In this document: positions 10,769-23,328 of the stretch, piece by piece
How positions within the stretch are numbered: position 1 is the stretch's first letter
Layout: each line of letters begins with the position of its first letter
NCBI RefSeq assembly: GCF_051020975.1
Contig: NW_027478159.1
Location: 17,004,501-17,068,500, forward strand
Reading direction: 5' to 3'
From: Osmia lignaria lignaria
Taxonomy: Eukaryota > Arthropoda > Insecta > Hymenoptera > Megachilidae
Length of the DNA: 64,000 bases
Translations under genes and position numbers: made by a program
Notes under the pieces: model-generated
Database searches by the model: none
What the model saw: the letters and a program-made list of their open reading frames with translations, nothing else
What the model was told of the DNA's origin: nothing

Positions 10769-13700
10769 TTACAGATTTATCTCAAGGGAAGGGGCCTGAC
10801 GGACATGTTTCGAGATATTTCTTCTTCTTGTTGTTCTTCTTGTGCACAGCTAAGCTGGAAGTGGCATTTGCGGCTCGCACTAGTGCAGAGTTATCTCAAA
10901 GAAAGGGGCCACGGTGTTTCTGTATCTCTATTATGTTGGTGCGGCTTCGGAACTTTTAAATATCTCGATATATCTCGAAAACTACGCATCTGATCAAAAA
11001 ATATCATAGAACATAAAACGTAGGAAACTTAACTCTCTACAAAAAAGGTCTCTCAACATCTTGCCATAGCTCGCTTCGTTTCCGAGATATATGCAGATTT
11101 ATCTCAAGGGAAGGGGCCTGACGGACATATTTCGAGATATTTCTTCTTCTTGTTGTTCTTCTTCTGCACAGCTAACCTGGAAGTGGCATTTCCAGCTCGC
11201 AATAGTGCAGAGTTATCTCAAAGAAAGGGGCCACGGTGTTTCTGTATCTCTATTATCTTGGTGCGGCTTCGGAACTTTTAAATATCTTGATATATCTCGA
11301 GAACTACGCATCTGATCAAAAAATATCATAGAACATAAAAAGTAGGAAACTTAATTCTCTACAAATAAAGTCTCTCAACATTTTGCCATAGCTCGCTTCG
11401 TTTCCGAGATATTTGCAGATTTATCTCAAGGGAAGGGGCCTGACGGACATATTTCGAGATATTTCTTCTTCTTGTTGTTCTTCTTCTGCACAGCTAAGCT
11501 GGAAGTGGCATTTGCGGCTCGCACTAGTGCAGAGTTATCTCAAAGAAAGGGGCCACGGTGTTTCTGAATCTCTATTATGTTGGTGCGGCTTCGGAACTTT
11601 TAAATATCTCGATATATCTCGAAAACTACGCTTCTGATCAAAAAATATAATAGAACATAAATTGTAGGAAACATAATTCTCTACAAAAAACGTCTCTTAA
11701 CATTTTGCCATAGCTCGTTTCGTTTCCGAGATATTTGCAGATTCAGCTCAAAGGAACTGGCCTGACGGACATATTTCGAGATATTTCTTCTTCTTGTTGT
11801 TCTTCCTCTGCACAGCTAAGCTGGAAGTGGCATTTGCAGCTCGCAATAGTGCAGAGTTATCTCAAAGAAAGGGGCCACGGTGTTTCTGTATCTCTATTAT
11901 GTTGGTGCGGCTTCGGAACTTTTAAATATCTTGATATATCTCGAGAACTACGCATCTGATCAAAAAATATCATAGAGCATAAAAAGTAGGAAACTTAATT
12001 CTCTACAAAAAAGGTCTCTTAAGATTTTGCCATAGCTCGCTTCGTTTCCGAGATATTAGCAGATTTATCTCAAGGGAAGGGGCCTGACGGACATATTCCG
12101 AGATATTTCTTCTTCTTGTTGTTCTTCTTGTGCACAGCTAAGCTGGAAGTGGCATTTGCGGCTCGCACTAGTGCAGAGTTATCTCAAAGAAAGGGGCCAC
12201 GGTGTTTCTGTATCTCTATTATGTTGGTGCGGTTTCGGAACTTTTAAATATCTCGATATATCTCGAAAAGTACGCTTCTGATCAAAAAATATCATAGAAC
12301 ATAAATTGTAGGAAACATAATTCTCTACAAAAAAGGTCTCTTTACATTTTGCCATAGCTCGCTTCGTTTCCGAGATATTTGCGGATACATCTCAAGGGAC
12401 GGGGCCTGACGGACATATTTCGAGATATTTCGTCTTCTTGTTGTTCTTCTCCTGCACAGCTAAGCTGGAAGTGGCATTTACAGCTCGCAATAGTGCAGAG
12501 TTATCTCAAAGAAAGGGGCCACGGTGTTTCTGTATCTCTATGATGTTGGTGCGGCTTCGGAACTTTTAAATATCTCGATATATCTCGAAAACTACGCTTC
12601 TGATCAAAAAATATGATAGAACATAAATTGTAGGAAACATAATTCTCTACAAAAAAGGTCTCTTAACATTTTGCCATAGCTCGCTTGGTTTCCGAGATAT
12701 TTGCAGATTTATCTCAAGGGAAGGGGCCTGACGGACATATTTCGAGATATTTCTTCTTCTTGTTGTTCTTCTTCTGCACAGCTAAGCTGGAAGTGGCATT
12801 TGCGGCTCGCACTAGTGCAGAGTTATCTCAAAGAAAGGGGCCACGGTGTTTCTGAATCTCTATTATGTTGGTGCGGCTTCGGAACTTTTAAATATCTCGA
12901 TGTATCTCGAAAACTACGCTTCTGATCAAAAAATATCATAGAACATAAATTGTAGGAAACATAATTCTCTACAAAAAACGTCTCTTAACATTTTGCCATA
13001 GCTCGCTTCGTTTCCGAGATATTTGCAGATTCAGCTCAAAGGAACTGGCCTGACGGACATATTTCGAGATATTTCTTCTTCTTGTTGTTCTTCCTCTGCA
13101 CAGCTAAGCTGGAAGTGGCATTTGCAGCTCGCAATAGTGCAGAGTTATCTCAAAGAAAGGGGCCACGGTGTTTCTGTATCTCTATTATGTTGGTGCGGCT
13201 TCGGAACTTTTAAATATCTTGATATATCTCGAGAACTACGCATCTGATCAAAAAATATCATAGAACATAAAAAGTAGGAAACTTAATTCTCTACAAAAAA
13301 GGTCTGTTAAGATTTTGCCATAGCTCGCTTCGTTTCCGAGATATTTACAGATTTATCTCAAGGGAAGGGGCCTGACGGACATGTTTCGAGATATTTCTTC
13401 TTCTTGTTGTTCTTCTTGTGCACAGCTAAGCTGGAAGTGGCATTTGCGGCTCGCACTAGTGCAGAGTTATCTCAAAGAAAGGGGCCACGGTGTTTCTGTA
13501 TCTCTATTATGTTGGTGCGGCTTCGGAACTTTTAAATATCTCGATATATCTCGAAAACTACGCTTCTGATCAAAAAATATCATAGAACATAAATTGTAGG
13601 AAACATAATTCTCTACAAAAAAGGTCTGTTTACATTTTGCCATAGCTCGCTTGGTTTCCGAGATATTTGCAGATTTATCTCAAGGGAAGGGGCCTGACGG

Positions 13701-16700
13701 ACATATTTCGAGATATTTCTTCTTCTTGTTGTTCTTCTTCTGCACAGCTAAGCTGGAAGTGGCATTTGCAGCTCGCAATAGTGCAGAGTTATCTCAAAGA
13801 ATGGGGCCACGGTGTTTCTGTATCTCTACTATGTTGGTGCGGCTTCGGAACTTTCAAATATCTTGATATATCTCGAGAACTACGCATCTGATCAAAAAAT
13901 ATCATACAACATAAAAAGTAGCAAACTTAATTCTCTACAAGAAAGGTCTCTTAACATTTTGCCATAGCTCGCTTCGTTTCCGAGATATTTGCAGATTTAT
14001 CTCAAGGGAAGGGGCCTGACGGACATATTTCGAGATATTTCTTCTTCTTGTTGTTCTTCTTCTGCACAGCTAAGCTGGAAGTGGCATTTGCGGCTCGCAC
14101 TAGCGCAGAGTTATCTCAAAGAAAGGGGCCACGGTGTTTCTGAATCTCTATTATGATGGTGCGGCTTCGGAACTTTTAAATATCTCGATATATCTCGAAA
14201 ACTACGCTTCTGATCAAAAAATATCATAGAACATAAAAAGTAGGAAGCTTAATTCTCTACAAAAAAGGTCTCCCAACATCTTGCCATAGCTCGCTTCGTT
14301 TCCGAGATATATGCAGATTTATCTCAAGGGAAGGGGCCTGACGGACATATTTCGAGATATTTCTTCTTCTTGTTGTTCTTCTTCTGCACAGCTAAGCTGG
14401 AAGTGGCATTTGCGGCTCGCACTAGTGCAGAGTTATCTCAAAGAAAGGGGCCACGGTGTTTCTGAATCTCTATTATGTTGGTGCGGCTTCGGAACTTTTA
14501 AATATCTCGATATATCTCGAAAACTACGCTTCTGATCAAAAAATATCATAGAACGTAAATTGTAGGAAACATAATTCTCTACAAAAAACGTCTCTTAACA
14601 TTTTGCCATAGCTCGCTTCGTTTCCGAGATATTTGCAGATTCAGCTCAAAGGAACTGGCCTGACGGACATATTTCGAGATATTTCTTCTTCTTGTTGTTC
14701 TTCCTCTGCACAGCTAAGCTGGAAGTGGCATTTGCAGCTCGCAATAGTGCAGAGTTATCTCAAAGAAAGGGGCCACGGTGTTTGTGTATCTCTATTATGT
14801 TGGTGCGGCTTCGGAACTTTTAAATATCTTGATATATCTCGAGAACTACGCATCTGATCAAAAAATATCATAGAGCATAAAAAGTAGGAAACTTAATTCT
14901 CTACAAAAAAGGTCTCTTAAGATTTTGCCATAGCTCGCTTCGTTTCCGAGATATTTGCAGATTTATCTCAAGGGAAGGGGCCTGACGGACATATTTCGAG
15001 ATATTTCTTCTTCTTGTTGGCCTTCTTCTGCGCAGCTAAGCTGGAAGTGGCATTTGCAGCTCGCAATAGTGCAGAGTTATCTCAAGGAAAGGGGCCACGG
15101 TGTTTCTGTATCTCTACTATGTTGGTGCGGCTTCGGAACTTTCAAATATCTTGATATATCTCGAGAACTACGCATCTGATCAAAAAATAGCATAGAACAT
15201 AAAAAGTAGCAAACTTAATTCTCTACAAGAAAGGTCTCTTAACATTATGCCATAGCTCGCTTCGTTTCCGAGATATTTGCAGATTTATCTCAAGGGAAGG
15301 GGCCTGACGGACATATTTCGAGATATTTCTTCTTCTTGTTGTTCTTCTTGTGCACAGCTAAGCTGGAAGTGGCATTTGCGGCTCGCACTAGTGCAGAGTT
15401 ATCTCAAAGAAAGGGGCCACGGTGTTTCTGAATCTCTATTACGTTGGTGCGGCTTCGGAACTTTTAAATATCTCGATATATCTCGAAAACTACGCTTCTG
15501 ATCAAAAAATATGATAGAACATAAATTGTAGGAAACATAATTCTCTACAAAAAACGTCTCTTAACATTTTGCCATAGCTCGCTTCGTTTCCGAGATATTT
15601 GCAGATTCAGCTCAAAGGAACGGGCCTGACGGACATATTTCGAGATATTTCTTCTTCTTGTTGTTCTTCCTCTGCACAGCTAAGCTGGAAGTGGCATTTG
15701 CAGCTCGCACTAGCGCAGAGTTATCTCAAAGAAAGGGGCCACGGTGTTTCTGAATCTCTATTATGATGGTGCGGCTTCGGAACTTTTAAATATCTTGATA
15801 TATCTCGAGAACTACGCATCTGATCAAAAAATATCATAGAAGATAAAAAGTAGGAAACTTAATTCTCTACAAAAAAGGTCTCTTAACATTTTGCCATAGC
15901 TCCCTTCGTTTCCGAGATATTTGCAGATTTATCTCAAGGGAAGGGGCCTGACGGACATATTTCGAGATATTTCTTCTTCTTGTTGTTCTTCTTGTGCACA
16001 GCTAAGCTGGAAGTGGCATTTGCGGCTCGCACTAGTGCAGAGTTATCTCAAAGAAAGGGGCCACGGTGTTTCTGTATCTCTATTATGTTGGTGCGGCTTC
16101 GGAACTTTTAAGTATCTCGATATATCTCGAAAACTACGCTTCTGATCAAAAAATATCATAGAACATAAATTGTAGGAAACATAATTGTCTACAAAAAAGG
16201 TCTGTTTACATTTTGCCATAGCTCGCTTCGTTTCCGAGATATTTGCAGATATATCTCAAGGGACGGGGCCTGACGGACATATTTCGAGATATTTCTTCTT
16301 CTTGTTGTTCTTCTCCTGCACAGCTAAGCTGGAAGTGGCATTTACAGCTCGCAATAGTGCAGAGTTATCTCAAAGAAAGGGGCCACGGTGTTTCTGTATC
16401 TCTATGATGTTGGTGCGGCTTCGGAACTTTTAAATATCTCGATATATCTCGAAAACTTCGCTTCTGATCCAAAAATATCATACTACATAAAAAGTAGGAA
16501 ACTTAATTCTCTACAAGAAAGGTCTCTAAACATATTGCCATAGCTCGCTTCGTTTCCGCGATATTTGCAGATTTATCTCCAGGGAAGGGGCCTGACGGAC
16601 ATATTTCGAGATATTTCTTCTTCTTGTTGTTCTTCTTCTGCACAGCTAAGCTGGAAGTGGCATTTGCAGCTCGCAATAGTGCAGAGTTATCTCAAAGAGA

Positions 16701-18818
16701 GGGGCCACGGTGTTTCTGTATCTCTATTATGTTGGTGCGGCTTCGGAACTTTTAAATATCTTGATATATCTCGAGAACTACGCATCTGATCAAAAAATAT
16801 CATACTACATAAAAAGTAGGAAACTTAATTCTCTACAAGAAAGGTCTCTAAACATTTTGCCATAGCTCGCTTCGTTTCCGAGATATTTGCAGATTTATCT
16901 CAAGGGAAGGGGCCTGACGGACATATTTCGAGATATTTCTTCTTCTTGTTGTTCTTCTTCTGCACAGCTAAGCTGGAAGTGGCATTTGCGGCTCGCACTA
17001 GTGCAGAGTTATCTCAAAGAAAGGGGCCACGGTGTTTCTGAATCTCTATTATGTTGGTGCGGCTTCGGAACTTTTAAATATCTCGATATATCTCGAAAAC
17101 TACGCTTCTGATCAAAAAATATCATAGAACGTAAATTGTAGGAAACATAATTCTCTACAAAAAACGTCTCTTAACATTTTGCCATAGCTCGCTTCGTTTC
17201 CGAGATATTTGCAGATTCAGCTCAAAGGAACTGGCCTGACGGACATATTTCGAGATATTTCTTCTTCTTGTTGTTCTTCCTCTGCACAGCTAAGCTGGAA
17301 GTGGCATTTGCAGCTCGCAATAGTGCAGAGTTATCTCAAAGAAAGGGGCCACGGTGTTTCTGTATCTCTATTATGTTGGTGCGGCTTCGGAACTTTTAAA
17401 TATCTTGATATATCTCGAGAACTACGCATCTGATCAAAAAATATCATAGAGCATAAAAAGTAGGAAACTTAATTCTCTACAAAAAAGGTCTCTTAAGATT
17501 TTGCCATAGCTCGCTTCGTTTCCGAGATATTAGCAGATTTATCTCAAGGGAAGGGGCCTGACGGACATATTCCGAGATATTTCTTCTTCTTGTTGTTCTT
17601 CGTGTGCACAGCTAAGCTGGAAGTGGCATTTGCGGCTCGCACTAGTGCAGAGTTATCTCAAAGAAAGGGGCCACGGTGTTTCTGTATCTCTATTATGTTG
17701 GTGCGGCTTCGGAACTTTTAAATATCTCGATATATCTCGAAAAGTACGCTTCTGATCAAAAAATATCATAGAACATAAATTGTAGGAAACATAATTCTCT
17801 ACAAAAAAGGTCTCTTTACATTTTGCCATAGCTCGCTTCGTTTCCGAGATATTTGCGGATACATCTCAAGGGAAGGGGCCTGACGGACATATTTCGAGAT
17901 ATTTCTTCTTCTTGTTGTTCTTCTTCTGCACAGCTAAGCTGGAAGTGGCATTTACAGCTCGCAATAGTGCAGAGTTATCTCAAAGAAAGGGGCCACGGTG
18001 TTTCTGTATCTCTATGATGTTGGTGCGGCTTCGGAACTTTTAAATATCTCGATATATCTCGAAAACTACGCTTCTGATCAAAAAATATGATAGAACATAA
18101 ATTGTAGGAAACATAATTCTCTACAAAAAAGGTCTCTTAACATTTTGCCATAGCTCGCTTCGTTTCCGAGATATTTGCAGATTTATCTCAAGGGAAGGGG
18201 CCTGACGGACATATTTCGAGATATTTCTTCTTCTTGTTGGCCTTCTTCTGCACAGCTAAGCTGGAAGTGGCATTTGCAGCTCGCAATAGTGCAGAGTTAT
18301 CTCAAAGAAAGGGGCCACGGTGTTTCTGTATCTCTACTATGTTGGTGCGGCTTCGGAACTTTCAAATATCTTGATATATCTCGAGAACTACGCATCTGAT
18401 CAAAAAATATCATAGAACATAAAAAGTAGCAAACTTAATTCTCTACAAGAAAGGTCTCTTAACATTATGCCATAGCTCGCTTCGTTTCCGAGATATTTGC
18501 AGATTTATCTCAAGGGAAGGGGCCTGACGGACATATTTCGAAATATTTCTTCTTCTTGTTCTTCTTCTTCTGCACAGCTAAGCTGGAAGTGGCATTTGCA
18601 GCTCGCAATAGTGCAGAGTTATCTCAAAGAAAGGGGCCACGGTGTTTCTGTACCTCTATTATGTTGGTGCAGCTTCGGAACTTTTAAATATCTTGATATA
18701 TCTCGAGAACTACGCATCTGATCAAAAAATATCATAGAACATAGAAAGTAGGAACCTTAATTCTCTACAAAAAAGGTATCTTAACATTTTGCCATAGCTC
18801 GCTTCGTTTCCGAGATAT

Positions 18819-19141
18819 TTGCAGATTTATCTCAAGGGAAGGGGCTTGACGGACATATTTCGAGATATTTCTTCTTCTTGTTGTTCTTCTTCTGCACAGC
18901 TAAGCTGGAAGTGGCATTTGCAGCTCGCAATAGTGCATAGTTATCTCAAAGAAAGGGGCCACGGTGTTTCTGTATCTCTCTTATGTTGGTGCGGCTTCGG
19001 AACTTTTAAATATCTTGATATATCTCGAGAACTACGCATCTGATCAAAAAATATCATAGAACATAAATAGTAGGAAACTTAATTCTCTACAAAAAAGGTC
19101 TCTCAACATTTTGCCATAGCTCGCTTCGTTTCCGAGATTTT
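18819..19141 (+). repeat. 323-bp monomer (+1 base)
   Basis: Its end reads GAGATTTTTTGCAG instead of GAGATATTTGCAG (19,135-19,147), a one-base gain plus A to T. It is one of three copies that share this rare state, with 21,718 and 28,803, and marks their common descent. Related copies at 35,244, 39,108 and 41,362 lack it. Confidence 0.9.
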
Positions 19142-21717
19142 TTGCAGATTTATCTCAAGGGAAGGGGCCTGACGGACATATTTCGAGATATTTCTTCTTC
19201 TTGTTGTTCTTCTTGTGCACAGCTAAGCTGGAAGTGGCATTTGCGGCTCGCACTAGTGCAGAGTTATCTCAAAGAAAGGGGCCACGGTGTTTCTGTATCT
19301 CTATTATGTTGGTGCGGCTTCGGAACTTTTAAATATCTCGATATATCTCGAAAACTACGCTTCTGATCAAAAAATATCATAGAACATAAATTGTAGGAAA
19401 CATAATTCTCTACAAAAAAGGTCTCTTTACATTTTGCCATAGCTCGCTTCGTTTCCGAGATATTTGCGGATACATCTCAAGGGACGGGGCCTGACGGACA
19501 TATTTCGAGATATTTCTTCTTCTTGTTGTTCTTCTCCTGCACAGCTAAGCTGGAAGTGGCATTTACAGCTCGCAATAGTGCAGAGTTATCTCAAAGAAAG
19601 GGGTCACGGTGTTTCTGTATCTCTATGATGTTGGTGCGGCTTCGGAACTTTTAAATATCTCGATATATCTCGAAAACTACGCTTCTGATCAAAAAATATG
19701 ATAGAACATAAATTGTAGGAAACATAATTCTCTACAAAAAAGGTCTCTTAACATTTTGCCATAGCTCGCTTCGTTTCCGAGATATTTGCAGATTTATCTC
19801 AAGGGAAGGTGCCTGACGGACATATTTCGAGATATTTCTTCTTCTTGTTGGCCTTCTTCTGCACAGCTAAGCTGGAAGTGGCATTTGCAGCTCGCAATAG
19901 TGCAGAGTTATCTCAAAGAAAGGGGCCACGGTGTTTCTGTATCTCTACTATGTTGGTGCGGCTTCGGAACTTTCAAATATCTTGATATATCTCGAGAACT
20001 ACGCATCTGATCAAAAAATATCATAGAACATAAAAAGTAGCAAACTTAATTCTCTACAAGAAAGGTCTCTTAACATTTTGCCATAGCTCGCTTCGTTTAC
20101 GAGATATTTGCAGATTTATCTCAAGGGAAGGGGCCTGACGGACATATTTCGAGATATTTCTTCTTCTTGTTGTTCTTCTTCTGCACAGCTAAGCTGGAAG
20201 TGGCATTTGCGGCTCGCACTAGCGCAGAGTTATCTCAAAGAAAGGGGCCACGGTGTTTCTGTATCTCTATTATGTTGGTGCGGCTTCGGAACTTTTAAAT
20301 ATCTCGATATATCTCGAAAAGTACGCTTCTGATCAAAAAATATCATAGAACATAAATTGTAGGAAACATAATTCTCTACAAAAAAGGTCTCTTTACATTT
20401 TGCCATAGCTCGCTTCGTTTCCGAGATATTTGCGGATACATCTCAAGGGAAGGGGCCTGACGGACATATTTCGAGATATTTCTTCTTCTTGTTGTTCTTC
20501 TTCTGCACAGCTAAGCTGGAAGTGGCATTTACAGCTCGCAATAGTGCAGAGTTATCTCAAAGAAAGGGGCCACGGTGTTTCTGTATCTCTATGATGTTGG
20601 TGCGGCTTCGGAACTTTTAAATATCTCGATATATCTCGAAAACTACGCTTCTGATCAAAAAATATGATAGAACATAAATTGTAGGAAACATAATTCTCTA
20701 CAAAAAAGGTCTCTTAACATTTTGCCATAGCTCGCTTCGTTTCCGAGATATTTGCAGATTTATCTCAAGGGAAGGGGCCTGACGGACATATTTCGAGATA
20801 TTTCTTCTTCTTGTTGGCCTTCTTCTGCACAGCTAAGCTGGAAGTGGCATTTGCAGCTCGCAATAGTGCAGAGTTATCTCAAAGAAAGGGGCCACGGTGT
20901 TTCTGTATCTCTACTATGTTGGTGCGGCTTCGGAACTTTCAAATATCTTGATATATCTCGAGAACTACGCATCTGATCAAAAAATATCATAGAACATAAA
21001 AAGTAGCAAACTTAATTCTCTACAAGAAAGGTCTCTTAACATTATGCCATAGCTCGCTTCGTTTCCGAGATATTTGCAGATTTATCTCAAGGGAAGGGGC
21101 CTGACGGACATATTTCGAGATATTTCTTCTTCTTGTTGTTCTTCTTCTGCACAGCTAAGCTGGAAGTGGCATTTGCAGCTCGCAATAGTGCAGAGTTATC
21201 TCAAAGAGAGGGGCCACGGTGTTTCTGTATCTCTATTATGTTGGTGCGGCTTCGGAACTTTTAAATATCTTGATATATCTCGAGAACTACGCATCTGATC
21301 AAAAAATATCATAGAACATAAAAAGTAGGAAACCTAATTTTCTGCAAAAAAGGTCTCTTAACATTTTGCCGTAGCTCGCTTCGTTTCTGAGATATTTGCA
21401 GATTTATCTCAAGGGAAGGGGCCTGACGGACATATTTCGAAATATTTCTTCTTCTTGTTCTTCTTCTTCTGCACAGCTAAGCTGGAAGTGGCATTTGCAG
21501 CTCGCAATAGTGCAGAGTTATCTCAAAGAAAGGGGCCACGGTGTTTCTGTACCTCTATTATGTTGGTGCAGCTTCGGAACTTTTAAATATCTTGATATAT
21601 CTCGAGAACTACGCATCTGATCAAAAAATATCATAGAACATAGAAAGTAGGAACCTTAATTCTCTACAAAAAAGGTATCTTAACATTTTGCCATAGCTCG
21701 CTTCGTTTCCGAGATAT

Positions 21718-22040
21718 TTGCAGATTTATCTCAAGGGAAGGGGCTTGACGGACATATTTCGAGATATTTCTTCTTCTTGTTGTTCTTCTTCTGCACAGCT
21801 AAGCTGGAAGTGGCATTTGCAGCTCGCAATAGTGCATAGTTATCTCAAAGAAAGGGGCCACGGTGTTTCTGTATCTCTCTTATGTTGGTGCGGCTTCGGA
21901 ACTTTTAAATATCTTGATATATCTCGAGAACTACGCATCTGATCAAAAAATATCATAGAACATAAATAGTAGGAAACTTAATTCTCTACAAAAAAGGTCT
22001 CTCAACATTTTGCCATAGCTCGCTTCGTTTCCGAGATTTT
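21718..22040 (+). repeat. 323-bp monomer (+1 base), second copy
   Basis: It has the same GAGATTTTTTGCAG state at 22,034-22,046 as the copy at 18,819, inherited through the nested duplication. Confidence 0.9.
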
Positions 22041-23328
22041 TTGCAGATTTATCTCAAGGGAAGGGGCCTGACGGACATATTTCGAGATATTTCTTCTTCT
22101 TGTTGTTCTTCTTGTGCACAGCTAAGCTGGAAGTGGCATTTGCGGCTCGCACTAGTGCAGAGTTATCTCAAAGAAAGGGGCCACGGTGTTTCTGTATCTC
22201 TATTATGTTGGTGCGGCTTCGGAACTTTTAAATATCTCGATATATCTCGAAAACTACGCTTCTGATCAAAAAATATCATAGAACATAAATTGTAGGAAAC
22301 ATAATTCTCTACAAAAAAGGTCTCTTTACATTTTGCCATAGCTCGCTTCGGTTCCGAGATATTTGCGGATACATCTCAAGGGACGGGGCCTGACGGACAT
22401 ATTTCGAGATATTTCTTCTTCTTGTTGTTCTTCTCCTGCACAGCTAAGCTGGAAGTGGCATTTACAGCTCGCAATAGTGCAGAGTTATCTCAAAGAAAGG
22501 GGTCACGGTGTTTCTGTATCTCTATGATGTTGGTGCGGCTTCGGAACTTTTAAATATCTCGATATATCTCGAAAACTACGCTTCTGATCAAAAAATATGA
22601 TAGAACATAAAAAGTAGCAAACTTAATTCTCTACAAGAAAGGTCTCTTAACATTTTGCCATAGCTCGCTTCGTTTCCGAGATATTTGCAGATTTATCTCA
22701 AGGGAAGGGGCCTGACGGACATATTTCGAGATATTTCTTCTTCTTGTTGTTCTTCTTCTGCACAGCTAAGCTGGAAGTGGCATTTGCGGCTCGCACTAGC
22801 GCAGAGTTATCTCAAAGAAAGGGGCCACGGTGTTTCTGAATCTCTATTATGATGGTGCGGCTTCGGAACTTTTAAATATCTCGATATATCTCGAAAACTA
22901 CGCTTCTGATCAAAAAATATCATAGAACATAAATTGTAGGAAACATAATTCTCTACAAAAAACGTCTCTTAACATTTTGCCATAGCTCGCTTCGTTTCCG
23001 AGATATTTGCAGATTCAGCTCAACGGAACGGGCCTGACGGACATATTTCGAGATATTTCTTCTTCTTGTTGTTCTTCCTCTGCACAGCTAAGCTGGAAGT
23101 GGCATTTGCAGCTCGCACTAGCGCAGAGTTATCTCAAAGAAAGGGGCCACGGTGTTTCTGAATCTCTATTATGATGGTGCGGCTTCGGAACTTTTAAATA
23201 TCTTGATATATCTCGAGAACTACGCATCTGATCAAAAAATATCATAGAAGATAAAAAGTAGGAAGCTTAATTCTCTACAAAAAAGGTCTCTTAACATTTT
23301 GCCATAGCTCCCTTCGTTTCCGAGATAT

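Larger units (their letters stand above)
6351..13344 (+). repeat. Expanded copy of the 17-monomer unit (22 monomers)
   Basis: Relative to copy 1 the offset is 5,470 up to about 9,480, then 6,758 (an added 1,288 bp) to about 11,090, then 7,080 (one more monomer) to about 13,340. Shared rare variants confirm the order, including CATGTTTCG (4047/10805), ATATATGCAG (4333 and 11091), GATATTAGCAG with CATATTCCGAG (4977/12057), GATATTTCGTC (5299/12379) and TCGATGTATC (5621/12701). The extra monomer at 11,091 combines the head of the 4,333 copy with a CTAACCTGG, CATTTCCAG body. Confidence 0.85.
18175..22684 (+). repeat. Nested duplication of 8 and 6 monomers
   Basis: 18,175-20,751 and 20,752-22,684 share the order TTGTTGGCC type, TCGAAATATTTC/TACCTC type, GTGCATAG type and the 323-bp phase point. 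The second part has one extra monomer (21,074) and lacks the GGGAAGGTGCC monomer. Offsets are 2,577 and then 2,899 bp. A third copy of the same segment is in 27,837-29,447. Confidence 0.85.
13667..23328 (+). repeat. 30-monomer block, copy 1 (9,662 bp)
   Basis: Monomers 13,667 to about 18,496 recur at an offset of 9,662. Markers include CAAAGAATGGGGCC (13667/23329), GTCTCCCAACATCTTGCC (linker before 14311 and 23973), GTTTGTGTATC (14633/24295), CTGCGCAGC with TCAAGGAAAGG (14955/24617), CTATTACGTTGG (15277/24939), TTTTAAGTATC (15921/25583) and CTCCAGGG with TTCCGCGATA (16565/26227). The block holds an internal duplication at 18,175-22,684. Sequence just left of 13,667 differs from that just left of 23,329, so the block edge lies there. 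Confidence 0.88.

Noticed and set aside
16185..16433. 82-codon frames beginning M-S-T-K-K in the third register (also at 25,847, 31,000, 33,576, 36,796, 43,879, 47,421, 52,251, 57,080 and 59,024)
   Set aside because: They are created by a C to G change that makes TTG in the linker, and they run through the satellite in an alternative frame. They are a by-product of one monomer variant copied in HORs.
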